Of a stretch of 64,000 nt of DNA, positions 18,443 to 26,185 are shown piece by piece. Every line of letters starts with the position of its first letter. Position 1 is the stretch's first letter. The notes beneath the pieces were generated by a model that saw only the letters and a list, made by a program, of their open reading frames with translations, made no database searches and was not told the DNA's origin. Origin of the DNA: Flavobacteriia bacterium (GTDB lineage Bacteria; Bacteroidota; Bacteroidia; Flavobacteriales_D; Crocinitomicaceae); NCBI GenBank assembly GCA_016183815.1, contig JACPDW010000016.1, positions 27,082-91,081 of the forward strand. The letters are read 5' to 3'. The position numbers and the translations under genes are program-made.

Positions 18443-19615
18443 ATGAGAGAACAAATAAATATTTTTTTAGAACAATTTGATTTTGATATACGAAAATCAA
18501 AAGATGCAAGATTTGTTGACCAAAAATGTACTCCTGACATTGTTTGTTTTATGGCTGATTGTGTTTTAAATATGATTGCAACTAAACCAACTTTTGTAAT
18601 AAATGATATTTGGGAAACTCAATATTTCATTCAAAATTGTAGAGTTGTGTTTAACAAACCTTGGGCAAATGATAAAAATGCAAAAAATGAATACAATAAA
18701 GTTCTTTCGCAACCATTGAAATTACTGGCATATTCACAAATATTAAAAGTAGAAAAAATTAAAGGTTCATTGGCCTTTTCGGTAAACAATGAAGAACTTT
18801 TGGATTTCATTTCTAGAAAAGACAGAAACGCTTACAATTTTCTATATTGCTACTTTACAAAAGTTCTATCAGACAGTGGTTTTTTAAAAAATTTAGAAGA
18901 ATATAAAATAGAGCATCGTAAAGGTTTAAACAACGCAAGAGAAAACCTATACAATAAATATTTTCGATTTATTTCAGGTAATACGCCAACTCGTTCTAGA
19001 CTTGATATTCGAAGAATGTTTCATAAGATATTGAATATTTACGCAGTTGAGCATAATCTTCTAGGAAGTAAAGGGAAATTCACAATGACATTTTCTGAAA
19101 CTATGTACAATAAAAAGAATTGGAGAGATGTAAATAAAGAAAAATCAATTACAAGACAAGAAACATTAAGTGCTCAAGATATTGAAAAACAAGAAATTAT
19201 TAATGCTTATTATGTTCAAAAAGCCATTGCACTTATTCGCAAAACACATAAGGAAAGTGAAATGAAAGACCAATGGGGTAATGGAGAAGCTACACAAGTT
19301 CATCATATTTTTTCCCGTGCTGAATTTCCAGAACTTGCGCATTATGTAGAAAATCTAATTTTACTAACAGCAACACAACATAATACAAAAGCTCATCCAA
19401 ACAACAGAACTCAACAAATAAACAAAGATTATCAATTAACTTGCTTGTTGGCTAAATCTGACAGTATTGAAAAATCTCTAAAAAAAGGGGAATTCGTTTA
19501 TAGAAAAGAATCTTTTATTTTCGTAATTAACACAGGTTTATTAGTTGAATTAAGTGACAAACTTGACTTTGTAACTATTAAATCGGAATTGACAAAAATA
19601 TATAATGTTGCTTAA
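18443..19615 (+). CDS. HNH endonuclease, probable restriction enzyme of the R-M module
   Basis: A 390-residue protein whose start codon directly follows the methyltransferase stop. Residues 280-325 form an HNH/beta-beta-alpha-metal nuclease: VHHIFSR with His287-His288, ENLILLT with Asn304, and QHNTKAH with His313/His318. I do not recognise the first 275 residues; they are probably the DNA-recognition part. Only the nuclease core and the tight coupling to a methyltransferase support the role. No HNH residue is missing. The target sequence is unknown. Confidence 0.8.
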   Translation: MREQINIFLEQFDFDIRKSKDARFVDQKCTPDIVCFMADCVLNMIATKPTFVINDIWETQYFIQNCRVVFNKPWANDKNAKNEYNKVLSQPLKLLAYSQILKVEKIKGSLAFSVNNEELLDFISRKDRNAYNFLYCYFTKVLSDSGFLKNLEEYKIEHRKGLNNARENLYNKYFRFISGNTPTRSRLDIRRMFHKILNIYAVEHNLLGSKGKFTMTFSETMYNKKNWRDVNKEKSITRQETLSAQDIEKQEIINAYYVQKAIALIRKTHKESEMKDQWGNGEATQVHHIFSRAEFPELAHYVENLILLTATQHNTKAHPNNRTQQINKDYQLTCLLAKSDSIEKSLKKGEFVYRKESFIFVINTGLLVELSDKLDFVTIKSELTKIYNVA

Positions 19616-19655
19616 TCAAACTCGAAAAAAGAAGGGCGAAGGCATAACATTTAGA

Positions 19656-19715
19656 GAACTAGCAGAAAAAAGCCCAAAATTAAAGCCCTGTACGTGGGCT
19701 TTTTTTTGTTAGTTC
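19656..19715 (+). terminator. Long hairpin terminator after the HNH gene
   Basis: The 20-base arms at 19656-19675 and 19696-19715 pair at 18 of 20 positions. The inner part is an A-run plus GCCC pairing with GGGC plus a T-run, and a second short AGCCC/GGGCT stem can form inside. The A and T tracts allow it to terminate on both strands. It closes the restriction-modification operon just before direct-repeat copy 2. Confidence 0.8.
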
Positions 19716-19722
19716 GTGTTGA

Positions 19723-20161
19723 CCCTGTTCCGCTGGATTTGTAATCCTGCGGTTTATTCCCACTTCGCTGCATTTGTAATGCTACGTTTTATTTCAAGAT
19801 TATTTTGTTCAATAGATTTCTAAAAAATGGTAGTAAAAATAAAAATTTTAGTGCCGAAGGATTGTAAATCCAACGTAGCTTAGTAGCGTTTTTAAGCTAA
19901 TAATACCATATACAATTATTAAATATCCCATAATTAAAAAGTATCCCCGAAAAAAAAATCGGGATAATAATATACCGAAACAATATGTAAATAGACCAAT
20001 TTTATTGGACTATCTTGAATATGTATTCGGTACAAGAGCGACTTTTTTTAAACTTGATACTTTGAAAAAAGTAAAATAAATATTAATGAAAGTTGCTTAA
20101 AATGGAAATATTTGCTTATTTTTGAGTTGAGTTTAAATAAAAAAGGAGGTTATTAGACGAA
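19723..20161 (+). repeat. Long direct repeat, copy 2 (about 439 bp)
   Basis: The second copy of the repeat at 15040-15471, in the same orientation. It contains the same REP-like palindrome (19730-19752) and the same long hairpin (about 19966-20028). The two copies lie 4.25 kb apart and enclose the complete restriction-modification operon. Homologous recombination between them would excise the operon as a circle and leave a single copy. Confidence 0.95.
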
Positions 20162-20266
20162 TTTAGGTTATACATCAGCATTGAAGTACACACTTAATAA
20201 AATAAATGTTAAATAATTTGTTTCCTAAATAAGAAACTTTTTTTTGCATAAAATTAACATATTTAA

Positions 20267-20611
20267 GTGAAAGAATATAAATTTAGAGTTAAGTTTTTGG
20301 AAGAAGTAAAACAATTTTTGGACAAATTAGATGAAAAATCCAGAGACAAAATAATTTACAATATTTGGAAAGCTCGTAGCTCAAATGACAAAGACCTTTT
20401 TAAAAAACTTCAAGACAAAATATGGGAATTTAGAACAAAGTATAATAAATTTTATTTTCGACTTTTTGCGTTTTGGGACAAGTCAGACAAAAATGATACT
20501 GTTGTAATTTCCACTCATGGTTTGATAAAAAAGACAGACAAAATTCCAAAAAGTGAAATTGAACACGCTGAAAAATTGAGAGAAAAATATTTTAAAAATA
20601 AAAAGTTATGA
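20267..20611 (+). CDS. higB: HigB-type toxin (RelE superfamily, Gp49-like)
   Basis: A 114-residue basic protein with a GTG start at 20267. It has the HigB/Gp49-like pattern: VKFLEEVKQFLDKLDEKSRDKI, then LQDKIWEFRTKYNKFYFRLFAFW, then the terminal VVISTHGLIKKTDKIPKSEIEHAEKLREKYF. Proteins of this type cleave mRNA on the ribosome. The gene precedes its antitoxin and overlaps it by four bases (ATGA), the usual inverted order of higBA. Confidence 0.85.
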   Translation: MKEYKFRVKFLEEVKQFLDKLDEKSRDKIIYNIWKARSSNDKDLFKKLQDKIWEFRTKYNKFYFRLFAFWDKSDKNDTVVISTHGLIKKTDKIPKSEIEHAEKLREKYFKNKKL

Positions 20612-20916
20612 AAACATATAGTTTAGAAGATTTAACTGATAAATATATCGGTAAAAAAGGCACAAAAAAAAGAGATGAGTTTGAAAATGAACTTCGACTT
20701 GATTTGTTGGGTAAAGCTATAAAACAAGCTAGACAAGAACGAAATTTGACACAAGAAGAACTTGGCGAAATGGTGGGAGTAAAAAAAGCACAAATATCAA
20801 AAATTGAAAATAGTACAACTGACGCTAGGTTTACAACTATTCTAAAAGTTTTTGAAGCATTGGGAGCAAGAGTGATATTTAATGTTGAACTAAACAACAG
20901 AAAAATAGCCTATTAA
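20608..20916 (+). CDS. higA: HigA-type antitoxin, XRE family
   Basis: A 102-residue protein. The N-terminal 30 residues probably contact the toxin. Residues 35-85 form an XRE helix-turn-helix (IKQARQERNLTQEELGEMVGVKKAQISKIEN in two helices plus the recognition helix). It should neutralise HigB and repress the shared promoter. The coupling to the preceding toxin gene and the HTH at the expected position support the call. Confidence 0.87.
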   Translation: MKTYSLEDLTDKYIGKKGTKKRDEFENELRLDLLGKAIKQARQERNLTQEELGEMVGVKKAQISKIENSTTDARFTTILKVFEALGARVIFNVELNNRKIAY

Positions 20917-21031
20917 TTAATGCCGAAATAAAAAGTAGTATTTATACATTTTTTTCCAATTGTTCTGAAAATTGCAGTTAGCGAGAAATGTAGAACAAAT
21001 TAAAAGAAATACAAAAAAGGAGAAACACAAA

Positions 21032-21601
21032 ATGAGAAAATTAAAACTTCAATTACAAATTACAATTGACGGTTTCATTTCGGGACAAAATGGAGAAATG
21101 GATTGGATGAAATTTCCTTGGACAGATGATATTATGAATTATGTACGAGAAATAACAGAAAATGTTGACACTATTGTTTTAGGAAGAAAACTCGCAGAAG
21201 GCTTTATTCCTCATTGGGAAAATGTTGCTAAAGATCCAAATAATCCTGAATATGAAGGAGGAATAAAATATTCAACAACTCCAAAAATTGTTTTTACTAA
21301 AACAATTGATAAGTCTATATGGAAAAATACAGAAGTTTCTAATGGAGATTTTATAGAAGAAATAAATAAACTTAAAAATCAAAATGGTAAAGACATAATA
21401 GTTTATGGAGGAGGAACATTTGTTACTTCATTAATTAATGCAGGATTAATTGACGAATACCATTTATTTATCAATCCAACAGCTATTGGTAGCGGAATGA
21501 CAATTTTTAAAGGTTTAGATAAGAATTTAAAACTAAAATTAAAAACATCAAAACAATTTGACTGTGGTATAACTTTAACCTGCTATGAACTTGATAAATA
21601 G
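21032..21601 (+). CDS. Dihydrofolate-reductase-like (RibD C-terminal domain) protein
   Basis: A 189-residue protein with LQLQITIDGFISGQNGEMDW at the start, VDTIVLGRKLAEGF near residue 48 and IIVYGGGTFVTSLI near residue 125. These are hallmarks of the stand-alone RibD C-terminal/DHFR-fold family. These proteins bind NADPH, but most have no proven substrate. The frame is open from 20972, but the ATG at 21032 follows an AGGAGA stretch and matches the family start. It lies alone between two toxin-antitoxin pairs. Confidence 0.85.
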   Translation: MRKLKLQLQITIDGFISGQNGEMDWMKFPWTDDIMNYVREITENVDTIVLGRKLAEGFIPHWENVAKDPNNPEYEGGIKYSTTPKIVFTKTIDKSIWKNTEVSNGDFIEEINKLKNQNGKDIIVYGGGTFVTSLINAGLIDEYHLFINPTAIGSGMTIFKGLDKNLKLKLKTSKQFDCGITLTCYELDK

Positions 21602-21640
21602 AAATGATTAAACAACTACCTACTACAAAAAAGGTTAAAT

Positions 21641-21680
21641 CCCTGCTCTGCTAGACTTGTAACTCGCTCCGCTGGATTTA
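21641..21680. repeat. Decayed REP-like element
   Basis: The stretch from CCCTGCTCTGCTAGA to CTCCGCTGGATTTA resembles the start of the long direct repeat (CCCTGTTCCGCTGGATT) with several substitutions. It appears to be an eroded copy of the CCGCTGGATT palindrome family. Confidence 0.55.
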
Positions 21681-21842
21681 TTTTAAAAATGTAATTTAAA
21701 GAAAAAACATTATTTACTTTTATGAAGTACTTGTTAAATTAAAGTATTGTTCATTAGATATTTCTACAACAGGAGAATTACTCTTGAACAGACATTAAAA
21801 GAAACTTGTAAATTTCTCATTCAAAAAATTTTCAAAATTAAA

Positions 21843-21874
21843 TTTGGTTTATTGAATTAAATGTAATAACTTTG
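21843..21874 (+). promoter_or_regulatory. mazEF promoter
   Basis: TTTG (21843-21846) and TAACTTTG (21867-21874) are separated by 20 bp, a full match to the Bacteroidota consensus. The box ends 20 bp before the mazE start codon. Confidence 0.7.
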
Positions 21875-21894
21875 TAATTACAAAAAAAACATTT

Positions 21895-22140
21895 ATGGAC
21901 ATTTCAGTAATACCAATAGGAAACTCGAAAGGAATTCGATTATCCAAAACCGTGATTGAAAAATATAATATTCAAGATACAGTTGAACTCATTCTTGAAA
22001 AAGGGTTTATGATTCTTAAACCCAAAACCGCACCGAGAAAAGATTGGGAAAAATCATTTAAGAAAATGCACGAAAATGGCGACGATAAATCTTTAATGTC
22101 CGACGTTTTTGACGACGAAAATTTTGAGGAATGGTCTTGA
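21895..22140 (+). CDS. mazE: MazE-type antitoxin, AbrB/SpoVT fold
   Basis: An 81-residue protein with an N-terminal swapped-hairpin AbrB domain (ISVIPIGNSKGIRLSKTVIEKY, then VELILEKGFMILKP) and an acidic C-terminal tail (DDKSLMSDVFDDENFEEWS) that would occupy the MazF active site. Its own promoter lies just upstream and its end overlaps the toxin gene by ten bases. It should repress the operon and neutralise MazF. Confidence 0.88.
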   Translation: MDISVIPIGNSKGIRLSKTVIEKYNIQDTVELILEKGFMILKPKTAPRKDWEKSFKKMHENGDDKSLMSDVFDDENFEEWS

Positions 22141-22454
22141 AACAATATCAAATCGTATTAGTTAATCTTGACCCAACAATTGGAAGTGAAATGAAAAAAA
22201 CTCGACCATGTATAATTATTTCACCCGACGAAATTAATCGACATTTACAAAGTGTTGTAATAGCTCCATTGACAAGTACTTCAAAACCTTATCCGACTCG
22301 AGTTTTGGTAAAACATAATAAACAGAAAGGATGGGTCGTACTTGATCAAATTAGAACAATCGACAGAAGACGTGTAATCAAAGCATTTGACTCACTCACT
22401 GAAAAAGAAATTAATAATGTTAAAGCGATAATAAAGGAAACATACGTTGACTAA
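22131..22454 (+). CDS. mazF: MazF-type endoribonuclease toxin
   Basis: A 107-residue protein of the PemK/MazF family: YQIVLVNLDPTIGSEMKKTRPCIIISPDEIN at the N-terminus, VVIAPLTSTSKPYPTRV in the middle and GWVVLDQIRTIDRRRVIK near residue 75. The arginine of KKTRPC and the threonine/serine of PLTSTS are the usual catalytic positions. Such toxins cut mRNA at short sites. It overlaps mazE by ten bases and uses an ATG start. Confidence 0.92.
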   Translation: MVLKQYQIVLVNLDPTIGSEMKKTRPCIIISPDEINRHLQSVVIAPLTSTSKPYPTRVLVKHNKQKGWVVLDQIRTIDRRRVIKAFDSLTEKEINNVKAIIKETYVD

Positions 22455-22764
22455 TTGGGTAAAAAAACGGCACAAAACATTTATCCAAGTTGACCAAAAA
22501 TCATTAAAAATCGAATAAATTATTGATTCAACATCACTATTTTGTTGTTTTAATTATTTGAGTCTTTCAACTTTTGTCGATTTATAAATCGTTCAAGGAA
22601 ATTGGTTCAAATTTGCACTTTTTTTTAAATTTTCCTTTTCAGCATCGTTTTCGAGCAAAAATCTAAATGTAATTCGATTATTTTCAATTCATACCTTTTA
22701 CGATTTATTTTAATCATCTGATATTATTAGAAAAATTTTATTATTATTGTAAAAAATATTCAAA
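22455..22764. other. Intergenic stretch, nothing recognised
   Basis: These 310 AT-rich bases hold a 14-bp perfect palindrome, CGATTTATAAATCG (22578-22591), and no convincing open frame, RNA or promoter box. Confidence 0.5.
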
Positions 22765-23235
22765 ATGAGTAAGGAAGATTTTATGCGAGAAGCCATTCGT
22801 TTATCTATTGAAAACGTTGACAAAAATATTGGGGGTCCATTTGGTGCTGTAGTGGTGAAAGATGGAAAAATTATAGCTAGAGGTTCGAATCAAGTTACTT
22901 CATCTAATGATCCTACAGCTCATGCAGAAGTTGTTGCCATTAGAGAAGCGTGCAAAGAATTGAACAGTTTTCAATTAGACGATTGTGAAATTTATACCAG
23001 TTGTGAACCTTGTCCAATGTGTTTAGGAGCAATCTATTGGGCTCGACCAAAAAAAGTATATTACGCCAATACTAAAAAAGACGCTGCTGAAATTGATTTT
23101 GATGACCAATTTATATATGAAGAGATTGAGTTGAATTTGAACAATAGGAAATTACCTTTTGAACAAATGTTGAGAGAGGAAGCACTAATTGCATTTAAAA
23201 ATTGGAAAAACAAATCCGATAAAATTGAGTATTAA
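22765..23235 (+). CDS. guaD: Guanine deaminase-like nucleoside deaminase
   Basis: A 156-residue zinc deaminase with the catalytic HAE motif (TAHAEVVAIREAC) and the zinc-binding CEPCPMCLGAIYWA. The C-terminal FDDQFIYEEIELNLNNRKLPFEQM is the part that sets Bacillus-type guanine deaminases apart from TadA tRNA deaminases. It should convert guanine to xanthine, the substrate of the xanthine dehydrogenase at 9.7-13.4 kb. The next gene begins inside its stop codon (TAATG). Confidence 0.85.
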   Translation: MSKEDFMREAIRLSIENVDKNIGGPFGAVVVKDGKIIARGSNQVTSSNDPTAHAEVVAIREACKELNSFQLDDCEIYTSCEPCPMCLGAIYWARPKKVYYANTKKDAAEIDFDDQFIYEEIELNLNNRKLPFEQMLREEALIAFKNWKNKSDKIEY

Positions 23236-23561
23236 TGGGACTAAAAACGTATCAAAAAAATGTTGATGCTTGGATAAATGAACATGGAGTTCGTTATTTT
23301 TCTGAGTTAACTAACATGGCTATTTTAACTGAAGAAATAGGTGAGGTTGCGAGAATTATTTCTCGAAGGTATGGGGAACAAAGTGAAAAAGAATCTGATA
23401 AAAATTTAGATTTAGGAGCCGAACTTTCAGATGTTTTGTTTGTCATTTTTTGTTTAGCTAATCAAACAGGGATAGACCTTGAAAAAAGTTTTGAATCAAA
23501 TATGATAAAAAAAACAGAAAGAGATAAAAACAGACATAAAAACAACGAAAAACTTAAATAA
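23235..23561 (+). CDS. MazG-like nucleotide pyrophosphohydrolase
   Basis: A 108-residue all-helical protein with MazG-type metal ligands: MAILTEEIGEVARIISRRYGE near residue 30 (ExxE) and DLGAELSDVLFVIFCLANQ near residue 65 (ExxD). Members hydrolyse non-canonical or alarmone nucleoside triphosphates to monophosphates. It is coupled to the guanine deaminase gene by a one-base overlap, which suggests a joint role in purine salvage or sanitation. Confidence 0.83.
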   Translation: MGLKTYQKNVDAWINEHGVRYFSELTNMAILTEEIGEVARIISRRYGEQSEKESDKNLDLGAELSDVLFVIFCLANQTGIDLEKSFESNMIKKTERDKNRHKNNEKLK

Positions 23562-23901
23562 GAGAGTTTGAAAATATAAAAATAAAGATTTATACATTGA
23601 TTTAAAATTTTATCTAAGATAAATATTCATTTTTATAATACCTTTTCAATCGAATATTTTTTGATATTTTTTAGACCATTTTGCTTGAGAAAGCTAGTTG
23701 ACAAAAGATATCTAAAATTTGATTAGTAATTTAATCAAATATCAAAATTTTGAGTTCTTAATAGTTCCAGAAAAAAAAGGACTTAAAAATAACTTATTTT
23801 TTAAAAAAAAAATTATAAATATTTTGAACATTCCATCAATAAATTTTTATCATATTTTGTGTAATTGATCTATAAAATGTACATTTGTAGGAATAAAAAA
23901 T
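23562..23901. other. Intergenic stretch with one inverted repeat and a promoter
   Basis: This 340-base AT-rich stretch has a perfect 9-bp inverted repeat (ATTTGATTA, six-base loop, TAATCAAAT; 23717-23740) without a T-run, and the promoter of the PIN-domain gene at its right end. No gene is seen. Confidence 0.6.
23856..23887 (+). promoter_or_regulatory. Promoter of the PIN-toxin operon
   Basis: TTTG (23856-23859) and TACATTTG (23880-23887) with 20 bp between them match the Bacteroidota promoter. The start codon at 23902 is 14 bp further. Confidence 0.7.
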
Positions 23902-24363
23902 ATGAAGCAACGATTTTACTTTGACACTTCTGTTTTTGGTGGTGTTTTCGACAAAGAATTTGAAGAAGAAACACTTCAACTTTTTGAGCGTGTAAAATTA
24001 GGTAAAATTATTTGTCTGTATTCAGATTTAACTGAAACAGAATTATTAAAAGCACCTGATAATGTTAAGGTTTACTTTTTTAAGTTACCTAAAGAAAATA
24101 CTGAGCGTTTAATTATAAATAAAGAAATAATAGAACTTGCTCATCTTTATATTGAAGAAAAAGTTGTTGGAAAAACAAGCTTTGATGATTGTTTACATAT
24201 TGCAACTGCAACTTTGAATAAAGCAGATATTTTAGTTAGTTGGAACTTTAAACATATTGTTAATGTTTATAGAATTAGAGGATACAACTCTGTCAATTTA
24301 AAAATGAATTATTTTTCTTTAGAAATACGTTCACCAAAAGAAATTTTAGAATATGAAGACTAG
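23902..24363 (+). CDS. PIN-domain toxin (VapC-like)
   Basis: A 153-residue PIN-fold protein: RFYFDTSVFGG with the first acidic residue at Asp8, LYSDLTETELLKAP with the conserved Glu near 47, FDDCLHIATA with Asp near 94-95, then ADILVSWNFKHIVN. These are the four acidic positions of PIN ribonucleases. A 52-residue basic-acidic frame overlaps its end by 11 bases, a plausible antitoxin, and a consensus promoter precedes it. Confidence 0.8.
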   Translation: MKQRFYFDTSVFGGVFDKEFEEETLQLFERVKLGKIICLYSDLTETELLKAPDNVKVYFFKLPKENTERLIINKEIIELAHLYIEEKVVGKTSFDDCLHIATATLNKADILVSWNFKHIVNVYRIRGYNSVNLKMNYFSLEIRSPKEILEYED

Positions 24364-24511
24364 ACAAAAAACAAACGAAAAAAAAATTGATACAGTCAAA
24401 ACATTTCGAGAAATTAAAGAAAAAATTTCAAAAGATTTAGTAGAAAAATCTTCTGAACAAATTATTGAATATCTAAAAAAAAATAGTTTAAAACTACAAA
24501 CTAATAATTAA
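24353..24511 (+). CDS. Small candidate antitoxin of the PIN toxin
   Basis: ATG at 24353 opens a 52-residue frame ending at TAA 24509-24511. It overlaps the toxin end by 11 bases in another frame. The protein is strongly charged and helical (MKTRQKTNEKKIDTVKTF..., then KISKDLVEKSSEQIIEYLKKN). It contains a heptad-like VKTFREIKEKI stretch. Size, charge and overlap fit an antitoxin in reversed order (toxin first). I recognise no named family. Confidence 0.6.
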   Translation: MKTRQKTNEKKIDTVKTFREIKEKISKDLVEKSSEQIIEYLKKNSLKLQTNN

Positions 24512-24539
24512 TATAGTTGCTATATTTCACTTAAATTTA

Positions 24540-24547
24540 CCCCCCCC
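24540..24547. repeat. C8 homopolymer between convergent genes
   Basis: Eight consecutive C, followed by seven A, stand between the small antitoxin gene and the fumarase gene. Such a tract is rare in this AT-rich sequence and prone to slippage. It lies outside both coding regions. Confidence 0.7.
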
Positions 24548-24570
24548 AAAAAAACTCTTAGTATCTTTAG

Positions 24571-26175
24571 TTACAAATTTTCAAAAAAATCGTTTCCTTT
24601 ATCGTCAGTTATTATAAAAGCAGGGAAATCTTTTACTGTTATTTTTCTTACTGCTTCCATACCCAATTCTTCGAAGTCTAAAACTTCTACTGAAATGATA
24701 TTTTCTTTTGCTAAAATAGCTGCTGGACCTCCAATCGAACCAAGGTAAAATCCACCATGTTTTTTACATGCAGTCGTTACTTCCTTTGATCTATTGCCTT
24801 TGGCCAACATAATCATACTCCCTCCATGCTGTTGAAATAAATCTACATAAGAATCCATTCTACCTGCTGTTGTCGGACCAAAACTCCCTGAAGGCATCCC
24901 TTGTGGTGTTTTAGCCGGACCAGCATAATAAACAGGGTGATTTTTGAAATATTCTGGCATGCTTTTTCCTGAATCCAATAACTCTTTTATTTTGGCATGA
25001 GCAATGTCACGTGCAACAATTAAAGTTCCATTTAATTTCAACCTTGTTTTTATGGGGTATTTTGTTAATTCCTCCAAAATCTCCTTCATTGGTTTGTTTA
25101 AATCAATGCTTACTGGTGCTTCTAAATGAGGTGCTTTTTCAGGTAAAAATTGGCGTGGATTTTTTTCTAATTCTTCTACAAAAAGTCCTTCTTCAGTTAT
25201 TTTCGCTTTAATATTTCTATCAGCAGAACAAGAAACACCTAAACCAACAGGACAAGATGCTGCATGTCGAGGAAGTCGAATAACACGAACATCATGTGTA
25301 AAATATTTTCCTCCAAACTGAGCACCAATTAAACTTTCTTGACATATTTTTTGAACACGTTTTTCCCATTCTAAGTCCCTGAAAGCTTGACCACCCATAT
25401 TTCCTTCCGTAGGTAAATGATCTAGATAACCAGCACTGGCTTTTTTAACGATGGATAAATTGATTTCAGCAGAAGATCCACCAATTACCAAAGCTAAATG
25501 ATATGGAGGACAAGCAGCAGTACCTAAGTCTTTTATTTTTTCTCTTACAAATTCCTCTAATGATTTTTCGTTTAATAAAGATTTTGTTTTTTGATACAAA
25601 AATGATTTATTAGCAGAACCTCCTCCTTTTGCTAAAAATAAAAACTCGTATTTTTTTCCTTTTGTAGCGTAAATATCAATCTGTGCTGGTAAGTTGCTGC
25701 CAGAATTTTTTTCTTCAAACATGTTTAAAGGAACAATTTGAGAATACCGTAAATTTTTATTTTGATAGGTGTTAAAAATTCCTTTTGAAATAAATTCCTC
25801 ATCGCACACACCAGTAAAAACCAGTTCCCCTTTTTTTGCCATCACAATTGCCGTTCCAGTATCTTGACATGAAGGCAACTGACCTTCTGCTGCCACCACT
25901 GCATTTTGAAGTAAGTTATACGCCACAAAACGATCGTTGTCTGTTGCTTCAGGGTCGTCTAAAATTGCACGCAGTTTAGCTAAATGTGCACTTCTTAAAT
26001 AAAAAGAAACGTCAGACATAGCTACTTCTGCTAACAATTCTAAACCTTTTGGTTCTACTCGTATTATTTCATGTTCTCCCCACTTTTCTATATGAACATA
26101 ATGATCACTAATTTTTCGATAAGTAGTATCGTCTTTTAGTATTGGATAGGGTTCTTGATAAAAAAAATCAGCCAT
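24571..26175 (-). CDS. fum: Fumarate hydratase, class I (iron-sulfur)
   Basis: A 534-residue class I fumarase with both domains fused. The alpha part has [18 protein letters not shown] and [11 protein letters not shown], followed by [16 protein letters not shown] and [14 protein letters not shown]. These contain the cysteines that hold the [4Fe-4S] cluster. The beta part has [25 protein letters not shown] and [15 protein letters not shown]. It interconverts fumarate and malate in the TCA cycle. Class I enzymes are oxygen-sensitive. It lies ten bases after the OmpA lipoprotein gene. Confidence 0.95.
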   Translation of the reverse strand: MADFFYQEPYPILKDDTTYRKISDHYVHIEKWGEHEIIRVEPKGLELLAEVAMSDVSFYLRSAHLAKLRAILDDPEATDNDRFVAYNLLQNAVVAAEGQLPSCQDTGTAIVMAKKGELVFTGVCDEEFISKGIFNTYQNKNLRYSQIVPLNMFEEKNSGSNLPAQIDIYATKGKKYEFLFLAKGGGSANKSFLYQKTKSLLNEKSLEEFVREKIKDLGTAACPPYHLALVIGGSSAEINLSIVKKASAGYLDHLPTEGNMGGQAFRDLEWEKRVQKICQESLIGAQFGGKYFTHDVRVIRLPRHAASCPVGLGVSCSADRNIKAKITEEGLFVEELEKNPRQFLPEKAPHLEAPVSIDLNKPMKEILEELTKYPIKTRLKLNGTLIVARDIAHAKIKELLDSGKSMPEYFKNHPVYYAGPAKTPQGMPSGSFGPTTAGRMDSYVDLFQQHGGSMIMLAKGNRSKEVTTACKKHGGFYLGSIGGPAAILAKENIISVEVLDFEELGMEAVRKITVKDFPAFIITDDKGNDFFENL

Positions 26176-26185
26176 TATTTAACTT

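Larger units (their letters stand above)
19616..20266. other. Intergenic stretch with terminator and direct-repeat copy 2
   Basis: These 651 bases hold the long hairpin terminator, then direct-repeat copy 2 (19723-20161), then about 100 bases leading to the HigBA pair. An octamer GGCATAAC at 19641-19648 is the inverse of GTTATGCC at 15477-15484, just after copy 1. Confidence 0.85.
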
